Below are positions 54,130 through 63,783 of a stretch of DNA of 64,000 nt, piece after piece. The position numbers and the translations under genes are program-made. The stretch comes from Saprospiraceae bacterium (GTDB lineage Bacteria; Bacteroidota; Bacteroidia; Chitinophagales; Saprospiraceae). The DNA lies in NCBI GenBank assembly GCA_016711125.1, contig JADJTQ010000003.1, positions 372,001 through 436,000 of the forward strand, given 5' to 3'. The notes under the pieces were generated by a model that saw only the letters and a program-made list of their open reading frames with translations, did no database searches and had not been told where the DNA came from. How positions within the stretch are numbered: the stretch's first letter is position 1; each line of letters opens with the position of its first letter.

Positions 54130-57100
54130 TTAACGTGAAAAATTTGCTATCGGAATCTTCCGGATTTAGCGAGACACCCTCGAATTTTCGATTTCCGATA
54201 AATGAATTGTAAATAAATGGTAGAAAGAACAAGGTAGTCAGCATGGAAAAGATCAAACCCCCGATGACTGCCACAGCCAATGGTGCTATCTGATCTCCAC
54301 CCTCACCGATACCGATTGCCATTGGTATCATCCCAGCAATCATTGCAAAGTTGGTCATCAAAATAGGACGGAGCCGGTCAGAAGCTGTAGTAATGTGGAT
54401 TTCTTCGATTTTATCCTTTCGGTGTTCCTCTGCTTTGGTGATGTAAAGAATAGCATTGGCCACTGCTACACCCACAGCCATGATCATGCCCATATAAGAC
54501 TGAATATTGAGTGTGTGTCCGGTAAGCTGCAGTGCCAGGACAGAGCCACCAATTACGGCGGGAAGAATGCTTAAAGTGACCAATGACGCCCTGAACGATT
54601 GAAAACTCGACGCCAGCAATAGAAAAATGACAATGATCGCAACCAATAAGCCTAATTTGAGTTCCTCCAACGTTTCCTCTAATAGTGGTATTTGCCCTCT
54701 TTGCAACAGTTGGACTCCGGTGGGCAGAGGTCCCAGATTTCTGATCGCCACATTGACCGCTTTTACTCCGCTTTGTAAGTCCATTTGATGGATGTTTGCC
54801 GTCAGGGTAATAAACCGCTGTTGATTTAGACGGTCGTATTCTCCCGGCGTCACGATCTGTTTCCAAGATGATACATCTCTTAAGTATATCTTTTTCCCGT
54901 CTGGATTGGCAATGGGAATCATCTCAATATCTTCCGGTGTATTCATTCGGTATTGAGGATATTCCACTTGTACCTGGTATGCATTGCCAGATACTGGATC
55001 TCTCCAATAATTCGGCTGAGTAAATCGGCTGGACGACGTGGCCGTGACCACAGACTTGGCAATTTCCTCAACTGTCAATCCCAATTGACCACTCTTCACC
55101 CGGTCAAAATCAATTTTGATGCCTGGATACTTCAAAGGTGTTATGATCTGTACATCTCTCAAATATTCTATTTTTTCAAGTTGGGCTTGGAGGCGGGTAG
55201 CAATTTCAATCGAGTTTTCCAGGTTTTTACCAACCACTGCTATCTCGATAGGGTTGGTTGAACCCAGATTGAGTACTTGTTCGACCAGATCTCCCGGCTC
55301 AAAGGAGAGTTCGGCATCTGGAAATTTTTCTCTAAACCTACTCCGCATGGTTTCCTTAACTTCTTCTATGGGTAGACCTGCCGTTTTTCGCAGTTTGATC
55401 TTGATAGCCGCTTCATGGGGTCCACTGGTCCATAAATGAATCAAATTGACCGGATAGCTGGATGGCTGGGTGCCTATAAATGCTGAACTGATCTCGATGT
55501 TTCCTTTTCCAATGATCTCTTCAGTAAGTGCAAGTAACTCCTTAGTAGCCACTTCCGTACGCTCGATCCGGGTTCCGGCCTCCATTCGTACACGTACTTG
55601 TGCTTGTCCTGCATCTACTTTTGGAAAGATATCGATACCTAATGACCAGGAACTGACTATTAAGATGGCCCCCATGATCAATAGATAAAATACGCCAGGC
55701 ATCCAGCTGAGCCGGGCAAATCTCCTTATAAATCTCAGATACCGTTTGCGAAAGCGATCAAAGTTGCTTTCATGATTCGTTTGCCGAATTTCTTTCATGA
55801 TCCACATTGCAAATACCGGAACTAGGCTCATGGAGAGCAGAAAGGAGGCAATCATGGCCAATCCAACCGCCAATGACATGGGCAAAAACATTCCCTTGGG
55901 TACGCCAGACATGGCTATTGCAGGCGCAAAAACGGCCAGTATACTCAGAAGGATGAGTAATTTGGGAGTTACAATTTCTTTACAACCGTCGAGGATAGCC
56001 CTGGCCCTGGGTTTGTTCATCTCCAAATGCCGGTGGATATTCTCAATGGTCACGGTGGCTTCATCTACCAGAATTCCCACGGAGAGAGCCAACCCCCCTA
56101 GGGTCATGATGTTGATTGTTTGCCCTAAAAGGTTGAGACAAATGACGCTGCTAAGTAGAGCGATCGGAATGGTTAAGACCACGATGAGCGCACCCCTGGG
56201 ATCTCCCAGGAACAACAAAACCATAAGGCCTGTAAGCAAGGCGCCTAGACCTCCTTCATACAGGACGCTTTTAAGTGAATTAATGACATAGCCCGATTGG
56301 TCAAACTCATAGGAGACTTTTATATCTTCAGGAACAGCTGCCTGCATGGCGGGCAAATTTGCTTTGACTCGCTGCACCACATCCCAGGTTGAGGCGTCCG
56401 CCCTTTTAGTAACGGGAATGTAAACGGACCTTTGCCCATTCACTAGAGCATAACCGGTAGTTATGTCAGAACTTAATTCGACAGTTGCGATATCTTTTAG
56501 ATATACAGCGGGACCGGGCCCAAGTTTTAAAGGAATGTTTTCCAGTTCCTTGACATTTTCAACTACTGTATTTTGCTGAGTGATCAGCATTTTGTCGCCT
56601 ACGCGGAGATTACCCTCAGGAGATATGATGTTGAAGGCAGACAATGCCTGAACGATTTGATCAGGTGTGTAATTATAGGTCCTAACTTTTTCCGGGTCGA
56701 CTTTGATGATCACTGTTTTCTGGCTTCCACCAAACGGTGGCGGAGCAGAACCGCCTGGCAAAGTTGAAAACATGGGTCTTACTTTGAACAGTGCCAAATC
56801 CTGGATTTCACCGAGCGTTCGGGTTTCGGAGGTGAACACTAACTGGCCGACCGAAACACTTCCTGCATCAAACCTGGTTATAAAAGGAGGCACTGTACCT
56901 GGAGGCATAAATGCCCGTGATCGATTCACATAACCTACTACTTCTGCGGCTGCCTGGCTCATGTCAGTGCCATCGTGAAAAATGATCTTTATGAGGGTGG
57001 CACCCTGAACAGATTTGGATTCCACCGCACGGACTCCCGTAACATACAGAAAATGGTATTCGTAGTAAGAGGTAACAAATCCTTCAATTTGTTCAGGGGA

Positions 57101-57262
57101 TAAGCCACCATAAGGCTGAGCTACATAAATCGTTGGTAATCCAAAAGTGGGAAAAATATCCACTTTCATATTCCGGATTGCTAAAACCGCGAAGAAGACG
57201 ATTGCTATGACCGCAACTATCACGGTAATGGGTTTGCTCAGAGAACCTTCTATCAACTTCAT
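54113..57262 (-). CDS. RND efflux pump permease (AcrB/CzcA superfamily)
   Basis: A 1049-residue inner-membrane pump, the usual family length. It opens with the first TM helix 'KPITVIVAVIAIVFFAVLAI', followed by two periplasmic loops and twelve TM helices. Signature regions include 'GGLALSVGILVDEATVTIENI' (TM4 with an acidic residue, split here) and 'GMIMAVGVAVANAILYITKAEEH' (TM10). The TM4 DEA-type motif is nearer the metal/CusA-CzcA and HAE-like groups than AcrB, so substrate class is left open. It exchanges protons for export through TolC. The start follows the tolC gene stop directly (1 bp between). Confidence 0.92.
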   Translation of the reverse strand: MKLIEGSLSKPITVIVAVIAIVFFAVLAIRNMKVDIFPTFGLPTIYVAQPYGGLSPEQIEGFVTSYYEYHFLYVTGVRAVESKSVQGATLIKIIFHDGTDMSQAAAEVVGYVNRSRAFMPPGTVPPFITRFDAGSVSVGQLVFTSETRTLGEIQDLALFKVRPMFSTLPGGSAPPPFGGSQKTVIIKVDPEKVRTYNYTPDQIVQALSAFNIISPEGNLRVGDKMLITQQNTVVENVKELENIPLKLGPGPAVYLKDIATVELSSDITTGYALVNGQRSVYIPVTKRADASTWDVVQRVKANLPAMQAAVPEDIKVSYEFDQSGYVINSLKSVLYEGGLGALLTGLMVLLFLGDPRGALIVVLTIPIALLSSVICLNLLGQTINIMTLGGLALSVGILVDEATVTIENIHRHLEMNKPRARAILDGCKEIVTPKLLILLSILAVFAPAIAMSGVPKGMFLPMSLAVGLAMIASFLLSMSLVPVFAMWIMKEIRQTNHESNFDRFRKRYLRFIRRFARLSWMPGVFYLLIMGAILIVSSWSLGIDIFPKVDAGQAQVRVRMEAGTRIERTEVATKELLALTEEIIGKGNIEISSAFIGTQPSSYPVNLIHLWTSGPHEAAIKIKLRKTAGLPIEEVKETMRSRFREKFPDAELSFEPGDLVEQVLNLGSTNPIEIAVVGKNLENSIEIATRLQAQLEKIEYLRDVQIITPLKYPGIKIDFDRVKSGQLGLTVEEIAKSVVTATSSSRFTQPNYWRDPVSGNAYQVQVEYPQYRMNTPEDIEMIPIANPDGKKIYLRDVSSWKQIVTPGEYDRLNQQRFITLTANIHQMDLQSGVKAVNVAIRNLGPLPTGVQLLQRGQIPLLEETLEELKLGLLVAIIVIFLLLASSFQSFRASLVTLSILPAVIGGSVLALQLTGHTLNIQSYMGMIMAVGVAVANAILYITKAEEHRKDKIEEIHITTASDRLRPILMTNFAMIAGMIPMAIGIGEGGDQIAPLAVAVIGGLIFSMLTTLFFLPFIYNSFIGNRKFEGVSLNPEDSDSKFFTLNVRND

Positions 57263-58631
57263 CTAGTTTTCAATTTGATTGAGGAAGATATTGATATCTC
57301 CAGCGATTGCGGCCACCCCAAGTAGGGCTTTCCAGGTCACTATTTTTGAGGATTTTAGTTTTACTTCCGCATTTAAGAGATCATATTGAGATTGGATCAA
57401 TTGAACATTATCAATCAGACCGGCTTGATAACGGCTATTCAAACTCAGGTAGTTAGCTGAAGCTACCTCAAATTCGATCGGAGTTTCGCCCGAAATAAGT
57501 AGGGCGGATTTGAGATAATTTCGCACTACTTGCTCTTGGCGTTTAAGACTTAAGTGCAGTAACTCGAGTTTTTTTCTGGATTCTTCAAGTAACGCATTTT
57601 GTTGCTGTTTTTTCACTTTTAGATTTCTACCATCTAATAATGGAAATGCGATTTGCACTCCCATCCCATTGTTAAGCCGGCTGAAAATCCATCCTTCAAG
57701 TGGTTTGCGCTCGCCCTCGTAATCAATGCCGGAACCCCGCGCATATAGGGTACTCCAAAAATCTAATTTGGGTTGCCATGAACTTCCTATTTGTTTTAGT
57801 AGGGTTTCATTGGCAGTGACATTGAGATTGGCCATTTCGGGAAGGATTTTCGCTGAGTTCGAGCACTTGGGGCACTTGAGGCGTTTTTAAGAGGAGTTGT
57901 GAATCTAATTGCACAGCGATATTATCGGAAAGTAGTAGTTCTTCCAATTGATAAAGTTGGCTCTGCTTCAAGTGTTCAAGTTCGTATAGTTGAGACCTGG
58001 CTTTCGATAATTCCGCCTCAAATTTGATGCTGTCAACCGCTGGTCGAAGACCCGATTTAATTAGGGTACTCGCATTAGCAAGGTTTGAATTAAGTCGAGT
58101 TATGTTTTGCTCGTAAGCCCGAATTGATTCTATCGTGACTAATAAATCAAGATAAACCGATGTAGCAGAATACTGTAGTCGGAGTAATTCATCATCAACA
58201 GCAGTCAATTGAATTTCATATAGGTTCTTTAAATAGGATACTTTTTGATCGCGTTGGCCGAATGTAACAGGAGACCAGGTAAAAAGCGCTCCTGCTGCTG
58301 ATCCAAAAATACCCCCTAAATTATTGCCATTGGAGGGTGGCCCACTGATTGGTAGAAATTTTGAAGGATAAGTCATTCCCGTAATATTATTCACGGTAGC
58401 ATAGTTAGCCTGATAAGCGATATCGATAGCTGGTAAATACGTGTTCTCTTCCAAAGCTACATTCATGCGGACTGCCTCTGCCCTGGACTTCGCTATCTGT
58501 AATGAAGGATAGTTCCGTTCCACTCGCTGCAGTAGGCTTCGTAAGTTTTCTTGTCCGAAAGTATGGGTTGGTAAAAACAGGAATATCAATATAAAAACCT
58601 TAAGGAGAGCAATGATCGGTCTGTTTTTCAT
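57263..58631 (-). CDS. TolC family outer-membrane efflux protein, one frameshift
   Basis: Two frames give one protein of about 456 residues. A Sec signal peptide (LLKVFILIFLFLPTHTFGQ) is followed by 'SLLQRVERNYPSLQIAKSRAEAV' (shortened), typical of the TolC N-terminal helix, and a second half with 'NLNVTANETLLKQIGSSWQPKLDFW' (split). The first frame ends in an unrelated tail after 'LELSENPS'. Removing one C from the CCC run (plus-strand G at 57839-57841) gives SENPSEMANLNV and joins the frames. It forms the outer-membrane channel of the RND operon and is the first gene of that transcript. Confidence 0.85.
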
Positions 58632-59190
58632 GATTTAATTATTTATCCCTTGGTCACTCAGAATTGTCAATCCGTGCCCTGTAGATCTGCAACTTCGGGA
58701 TCTTAATTTGGATTTCATCTCGACTAAGATAAAGAAGTTTCGAACCTAACAGATCCTTTTAAAAGTGAGTTTCTAGGGTAGGTCTCTCTTGGGATTAGGC
58801 ATTTACAGTATATCATTATTGAGAATCAAATTCGCGGGTCTTGGTTAAATTTCATGGGGTATTATTATTTTAAGTTTTTATCCACATTCCCTGCCCGAAA
58901 TTTGCACTTATCGCGATCTCCAGGCTCCAAAGTCACAGGGGCGACGGGTGTTGCCAGGCAGGTCTCTCATCTCTGTGTCCTGACAGAAAGATCAGATCGG
59001 TATGTCTCTTTCTAGTGACCACAGAAAATAGGGAGGAACCCACAAGCCTCATTTAGAAATCGAATTATCTACCGAATTATCATTCTTTAATTTCATAGAC
59101 TGAGAACCGCTGAAATAATAGCACTGATCAAATCTCCCCTTATTTTCTTGAAATATTGAAATTTGGTCCGAATCTGCTCGTTATGATACT
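58632..59190. other. 559-bp divergent spacer without a recognised gene
   Basis: The region separates the divergent tolC and GH26 genes and should hold both promoters. It is AT-rich with no repeat of the families seen elsewhere in the window, and no reading frame with protein character. No RNA gene was recognised. Confidence 0.5.
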
Positions 59191-60414
59191 GTGAATCTTA
59201 GATGGCCATTTTTAATTTGTATCATCCTACTCAAGATGTCGGGGTCGGTCGTTGGCCAGGCTAATCCAAATGCCAATCTCTTGTGCAAGCAGATCTTTGA
59301 TTATCTGTCTACATTAGGAGACGACTGCGCTATACTTTATAGTCAGGATCTTGGTCATGTCGACAACATCAGTGCTAGCTATGCCAGCTATGTTACCGAC
59401 TTGCAAACCAACACCGGAGTACTGCTTCCAATGATTGGAGGAGATTATGGCTTGGGTAACTATAATATGACTGCGATCAATAATACGTTAGAAAACCACT
59501 GGAATCAGAAAAAATTGATCACCCTCTCCTGGCATCTGCCTAATCCCTGGACCGGAGGAGATAGCTGGGATATCACCAATCAGGGTCTTTTGGCAGACCT
59601 GATTAACCCGGCTAAAATGGTTTCGACAGTGTGGACCAATCAATTGGACGAAATCGCCAATGTCTTGTTGGACCTCAAGAGTCGGGGAGTTGTGGTGCTA
59701 TGGAGACCTTTGCACGAAGCCAATGGATCATGGTTTTGGTGGGGCCATGCTTTCGGTAGTAGCTCATCAACTGCATATAAGGCACTCTGGCAGCACATGT
59801 TTAATTATTTTACCAATGATAAGGGTTTGGATAATTTACTTTGGGTCTATTCAGCCGGCGAAGGGTGGGATAATGCCACGGATTTTTGTTATCCCGGAAA
59901 TACTTTTGTTGATGTGGTAGGTATTGACTTATATCATGATGATCTGAGCGTGGTTCCTACTCAGGATTTTACCAACTTGATTGGTCTCGGAAAGATATTC
60001 GCTATTACCGAGTTTGGTCCTGACATTCCCAATGACCCTGCCAACTACAATTATAGTGTGGTGCATAATTTCATTAAGAACCAATATCCCGAAGTCGCAT
60101 ACATGCATGCATGGCATAGCTGGGCCGGTCACTTTAATACCTATATTGAAAATATAAATGCCAGCGATATTCTTAATGATGCATGCCACCGATCACCGGA
60201 TCCATCCATTTTTTCAATCAGTACAAATGCCTACAATGTTGGAGCCGATTTTATCGAAATCATTCCCAATCCAGTACCCAACCAACTTCGGATCAATGGG
60301 GTGCCGAGCGTTGCCGATATCAACATCTATAATTCACTTGGTCAGCTGGTCATGACTTTAAATGGTATGAGCTCTCCTATCGTATTTGATGTGACTTCGT
60401 TGGGAACTAAATAA
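59191..60414 (+). CDS. GH26 beta-mannanase with (shortened) type IX sorting domain
   Basis: A 407-residue enzyme starting at GTG 59191, with a Sec signal peptide (FLICIILLKMSGSVVGQA). The GH26 barrel shows 'WRPLHEANGSWFWWG' (acid/base Glu176), 'FVDVVGIDLYHDD' and 'FAITEFGPDIP' (nucleophile Glu274). It would cut beta-1,4-mannan or glucomannan. The C-terminus has 'EIIPNPVPNQLRI' and 'INIYNSLGQLV', the type IX secretion sorting domain of Bacteroidota, but it stops at 'VTSLGTK', about 8-10 residues before the usual G-x-Y ending. Whether secretion through the type IX system still works is unclear. It stands alone between the efflux operon and pst. Confidence 0.9.
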   Translation: MNLRWPFLICIILLKMSGSVVGQANPNANLLCKQIFDYLSTLGDDCAILYSQDLGHVDNISASYASYVTDLQTNTGVLLPMIGGDYGLGNYNMTAINNTLENHWNQKKLITLSWHLPNPWTGGDSWDITNQGLLADLINPAKMVSTVWTNQLDEIANVLLDLKSRGVVVLWRPLHEANGSWFWWGHAFGSSSSTAYKALWQHMFNYFTNDKGLDNLLWVYSAGEGWDNATDFCYPGNTFVDVVGIDLYHDDLSVVPTQDFTNLIGLGKIFAITEFGPDIPNDPANYNYSVVHNFIKNQYPEVAYMHAWHSWAGHFNTYIENINASDILNDACHRSPDPSIFSISTNAYNVGADFIEIIPNPVPNQLRINGVPSVADINIYNSLGQLVMTLNGMSSPIVFDVTSLGTK

Positions 60415-60442
60415 CAATTTTAAATTCTGATCTTTCTGAATT

Positions 60443-61123
60443 CTACTCTTCACGCTTTTTTAGTTTCTGGTGTCGCAAGGTCTTTGCATCGGTATAGAAG
60501 ATGGTTTCTTCGGCAATATTTTTAGATAAATCACCCACCCTTTCCAGTTTATTTATAATACTGAATAGATACAGAATGCGATCGAGATGCGGTATGACAT
60601 CTGAAGTGTAGGCATCAATCTGATAACATGATGCCTGGTAAATTTCATTCATGATTACGTCTTCAGAAAAGACTTTTCTGGCCAACTTTGAGTCCTCTTC
60701 AACAAAAGCCCGGATGGCCATATTAACCATATTAATCGCTGTTTCAAACATCTCGTTAAACCTGACCGAGTCGAGTAACTCTTTGTCGTAGTTATTTTTA
60801 ATTTGCTTTTTCCGGACATAACGGGCGATCTTATCCGCATGGTCACCAATGCGCTCGAGGTGAGCTACGATCTTGAAAGAAGCCAGGACAAAGCGAAGAT
60901 CGCTGGCTACGGGATTATACAGAGCAATAATATTTTCGCAGGCTTTATCGATCAGAAGATCCTGGGCATCAACCCGGCTTTCGATTTGATGAATTTCTTT
61001 TGCTAATCCAACGTCCTGCAGTGCAAAAGCCTGTTGTGATTTGATCAATTGACTTTCGACCAAATGCATCATCTCAGTGATGTTGTCTTTCAAATTTGAT
61101 AGTTCGACCTCGAGGTTAGTCAT
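60443..61123 (-). CDS. phoU: Phosphate transport regulator PhoU
   Basis: A 226-residue helical protein with two PhoU repeats (about residues 10-105 and 115-210). 'LASFKIVAHLERIGDHADKIARYV' (split) and 'FSIINKLERVGDLSKNIAEETIF' are the paired metal-binding E-R-x-G-D signatures of each half. PhoU dampens phosphate uptake and signalling by PstB and the PhoR kinase. It is the last gene of the minus-strand pst operon, 40 nt after pstB. No phoBR genes are in the window. Confidence 0.94.
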   Translation of the reverse strand: MTNLEVELSNLKDNITEMMHLVESQLIKSQQAFALQDVGLAKEIHQIESRVDAQDLLIDKACENIIALYNPVASDLRFVLASFKIVAHLERIGDHADKIARYVRKKQIKNNYDKELLDSVRFNEMFETAINMVNMAIRAFVEEDSKLARKVFSEDVIMNEIYQASCYQIDAYTSDVIPHLDRILYLFSIINKLERVGDLSKNIAEETIFYTDAKTLRHQKLKKREE

Positions 61124-61163
61124 TTGATGAAAATTATTTTTAATATAATAAAGATAGTATAGA

Positions 61164-62009
61164 TTATCCGAAACGTCCGGTGATGTATCGTTCCGTCAGT
61201 TCATGCCTTGGATTAATGAAGACATCCTTGGTGTTTTCAAATTCTATGAGTTCTCCGATGTGAAAAAAGGCAGTTTTATCACTGACTCTGCCGGCTTGTT
61301 GCATATTGTGAGTGACAATAACAATGGTGTATTCCTTTTTTAGTACGTGTATCAGTTCCTCGATTTTAGAAGTAGCGATTGGATCAAGAGCTGACGCCGG
61401 TTCATCCATGAGGATCACAGTAGGTTTTACAGCCAGGGCGCGTGCGATACATAACCTTTGTTGCTGGCCGCCCGAGAGAGCCAGGGCAGATTTATTTAGT
61501 TGATCTTTTACTTCATCCCAGAGTGCGGCACTAATCAGTGATTCTTCAACCGTCTGATCTAAAATTTTTTTATCCTTAATGCCTTGTATTTTCAAACCAT
61601 AAATTACGTTTTCATAGATGGACTTTGGAAATGGATTTGGTTTTTGAAAAACCATCCCGACGTTTTTCCGCAAATCTTCAACCCGAACTTCTCCGTCGTA
61701 AATATCTTTTTCGTCAATCAGGATTTCACCATCCATATGAAAGCTTTCTATGTAGTCATTCATCCGGTTAAACATTCTTAGAAAGGTCGATTTTCCGCAA
61801 CCGGAAGGGCCAATAAAAGCAGTGACTGTTTTTTCTCTGATTTGAAGATTGACGTCTTTTATAACATGATTGTCGCCATAAAAAACATTGGCATTCTTAG
61901 ACTCCAATTTAATCCCTTTTGTCCGATCAGTAAAATCAAAAGAAATAGTAGATTCCTTTTGTTTCTCGATGTTTTCGCTATTAGTTGATTTTCCTTTTGA
62001 AGTTCCCAT
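61164..62009 (-). CDS. pstB: Phosphate ABC transporter ATPase PstB
   Basis: A 281-residue ATPase with a 25-residue polar N-terminal extension. Walker A 'GPSGCGKSTFLRMFNRMND', Q-loop 'GMVFQKPNPFPKSIYENV', signature 'ALSGGQQQRLCIARALA', Walker B 'VILMDEPASALDPIAT' and H-loop 'IVIVTHNMQQAGRVSDK' are all intact, and the FQKPNPFP motif is typical of PstB. It powers high-affinity phosphate import with PstA and PstC. It lies 22 nt after pstA. Confidence 0.96.
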   Translation of the reverse strand: MGTSKGKSTNSENIEKQKESTISFDFTDRTKGIKLESKNANVFYGDNHVIKDVNLQIREKTVTAFIGPSGCGKSTFLRMFNRMNDYIESFHMDGEILIDEKDIYDGEVRVEDLRKNVGMVFQKPNPFPKSIYENVIYGLKIQGIKDKKILDQTVEESLISAALWDEVKDQLNKSALALSGGQQQRLCIARALAVKPTVILMDEPASALDPIATSKIEELIHVLKKEYTIVIVTHNMQQAGRVSDKTAFFHIGELIEFENTKDVFINPRHELTERYITGRFG

Positions 62010-62031
62010 GGTTTTATTGGCTATTTGTTGG

Positions 62032-62889
62032 CTACCATTTTACATGGCGTTGCCAACGATATCTTAAATATACGGCGATGCCATTGAGTAAAAAAGTGAT
62101 TGCCAGCAAGATAATAATCCCGGCGGCTGCATTAGTGATAAATCCTGGATCTGGTCGTGACACCCAATTAAATATCTGGATTGGAAGCACTGTAAATTCG
62201 TCCATCGGTGATTGAGCGACAAACGGAACATAGGCCAGGGCACCGATGACAATCACGGGAGCCGCCTCTCCTACGGCACGTGACAGCGCCAGGATCACTC
62301 CAGTAGCAATGCCGCCGGCAGAGGAGGGTAGTATCTGATACCAGATGGTTTGCCATTTCGTGGCACCCATTCCGAATGAGGCTTCTTTGATTGAGGAGGG
62401 CACTGCTGTGATGGCTTCCCGGGTTGCTACAATAATTATAGGCATAATAAGTAATGAAAGCGTAAATGCACCGGCCAGCAGACTGCCTCCAAGTTTCCAG
62501 GTTCGGACGAAAATTTCCAGGCCAAGGATTCCGTATATTACTGAAGGAACTCCTGCCAAATTAGTGATATTGATTTCCAATAATTTTGAAAATCGGTTTT
62601 TCTTGCTATACTCTTCAAGGTAGATAGCAGCGGCAATACTGAGCGGTATGGAAATTAATGCCGTCAGAGCAAAGATCCAGAGTGAACCGGTCCAGGCCGT
62701 AAGAATACCTGCCTTCTCCGATTTACGGCTTGGAAGGCTGGTAAGAAATTGCCAATCAATCCGCCTTAATCCATCGCTAATGATGGAAGCAATAAAAATA
62801 GACAAAAGTATTAGACCGATCAGCGATGCAAAAATGCCGAAGTATTTGAATAACCCATCCTTTAGTTGATTTTTATCGGCGTTATTCAT
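62032..62889 (-). CDS. pstA: Phosphate ABC transporter permease PstA
   Basis: A 285-residue protein with six TM helices. The coupling-loop region is 'EAITAVPSSIKEASFGMGATKWQTI' (split), the EAA motif of PstA, followed by 'ATGVILALSRAVGEAAPVIVIG'. With PstC it forms the inner-membrane channel for phosphate. The start overlaps the pstC stop by 8 nt. Confidence 0.95.
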   Translation of the reverse strand: MNNADKNQLKDGLFKYFGIFASLIGLILLSIFIASIISDGLRRIDWQFLTSLPSRKSEKAGILTAWTGSLWIFALTALISIPLSIAAAIYLEEYSKKNRFSKLLEINITNLAGVPSVIYGILGLEIFVRTWKLGGSLLAGAFTLSLLIMPIIIVATREAITAVPSSIKEASFGMGATKWQTIWYQILPSSAGGIATGVILALSRAVGEAAPVIVIGALAYVPFVAQSPMDEFTVLPIQIFNWVSRPDPGFITNAAAGIIILLAITFLLNGIAVYLRYRWQRHVKW

Positions 62890-63763
62890 ATTTCTCCTGG
62901 AATTTTTCTTTCAGATAATGACTGATATTATTCAATATAAAAGTGAATAAAAACAGCATAAGCCCGGCGGCAAAAATAGTTTGATATTCGATCGAACCAT
63001 GTGGCACATCCCCTAAACTCACTTGCACGATAAAAGCGGTGATAGTTTCTACAGTTTCCAGAGGATTAAGGGTTAAATTTGGCTGCTGCCCGGCAGCGAT
63101 GGCCACGATCATGGTTTCACCTATTGCCCTTGAAATGGCAAGAATCACAGATACAATAATCCCCGAAGATGCCGCTGGAACCAATACTTTAAAGGAAGTT
63201 TGAAGCCGGGTAGAACCCATCCCAAAGGCAGCCTCCCGCAAGGAATTAGGGACCGCACGAAGAGCATCTTCACTCAAAGAAGATACCATTGGAATGATCA
63301 TGATGCCCATGACTAATCCGGCGGATAATGCATTGAAGGTAGATATCTCTGGAAAGATGTTTTTTAGAAATGGAGTTACAACGGTCAGTGCAAAAAAGCC
63401 ATAGACCACCGTAGGTACAGCGGCAAGGATTTCCAACGCCGGTTTAAATAGATTTCGAATGATCTTTGGGGCATACTCACTGAGATAAATCGCGATCGTG
63501 ATGCCCAACGGTAAAGCCACCAAAATCGCTACCAGTGTTGTACTAATGGTACCCGTCAATAGAGGAAGGATCCCATATTTCTTAATACTAAACAAGGGAG
63601 TCCATTCCGTTTCGGTCAGAAATTCAATGATCGAAACATGTTTGAAAAAGACAAAAGACTGAGACAATAGAACCCAGATGATGGCAATGGTCGTTAAAAT
63701 AGTGGCCATGGCGCTCAGCCATAGACCACTTTCGATTATCTTTTCCTTTATTCTTACTTTCAA
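62882..63763 (-). CDS. pstC: Phosphate ABC transporter permease PstC
   Basis: A 293-residue protein with six TM helices. Signatures 'LPLGITIAIYLSEYAPK', 'ALRAVPNSLREAAFGMGSTRLQT' (coupling loop, shortened) and 'AISRAIGETMIVAIAAGQQPNLT' match PstC. It pairs with PstA. The upstream pstS gene ends 20 nt before its start codon. Confidence 0.95.
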   Translation of the reverse strand: MKVRIKEKIIESGLWLSAMATILTTIAIIWVLLSQSFVFFKHVSIIEFLTETEWTPLFSIKKYGILPLLTGTISTTLVAILVALPLGITIAIYLSEYAPKIIRNLFKPALEILAAVPTVVYGFFALTVVTPFLKNIFPEISTFNALSAGLVMGIMIIPMVSSLSEDALRAVPNSLREAAFGMGSTRLQTSFKVLVPAASSGIIVSVILAISRAIGETMIVAIAAGQQPNLTLNPLETVETITAFIVQVSLGDVPHGSIEYQTIFAAGLMLFLFTFILNNISHYLKEKFQEKYE

Positions 63764-63783
63764 CGCGATCTTATTTCGGGCGT

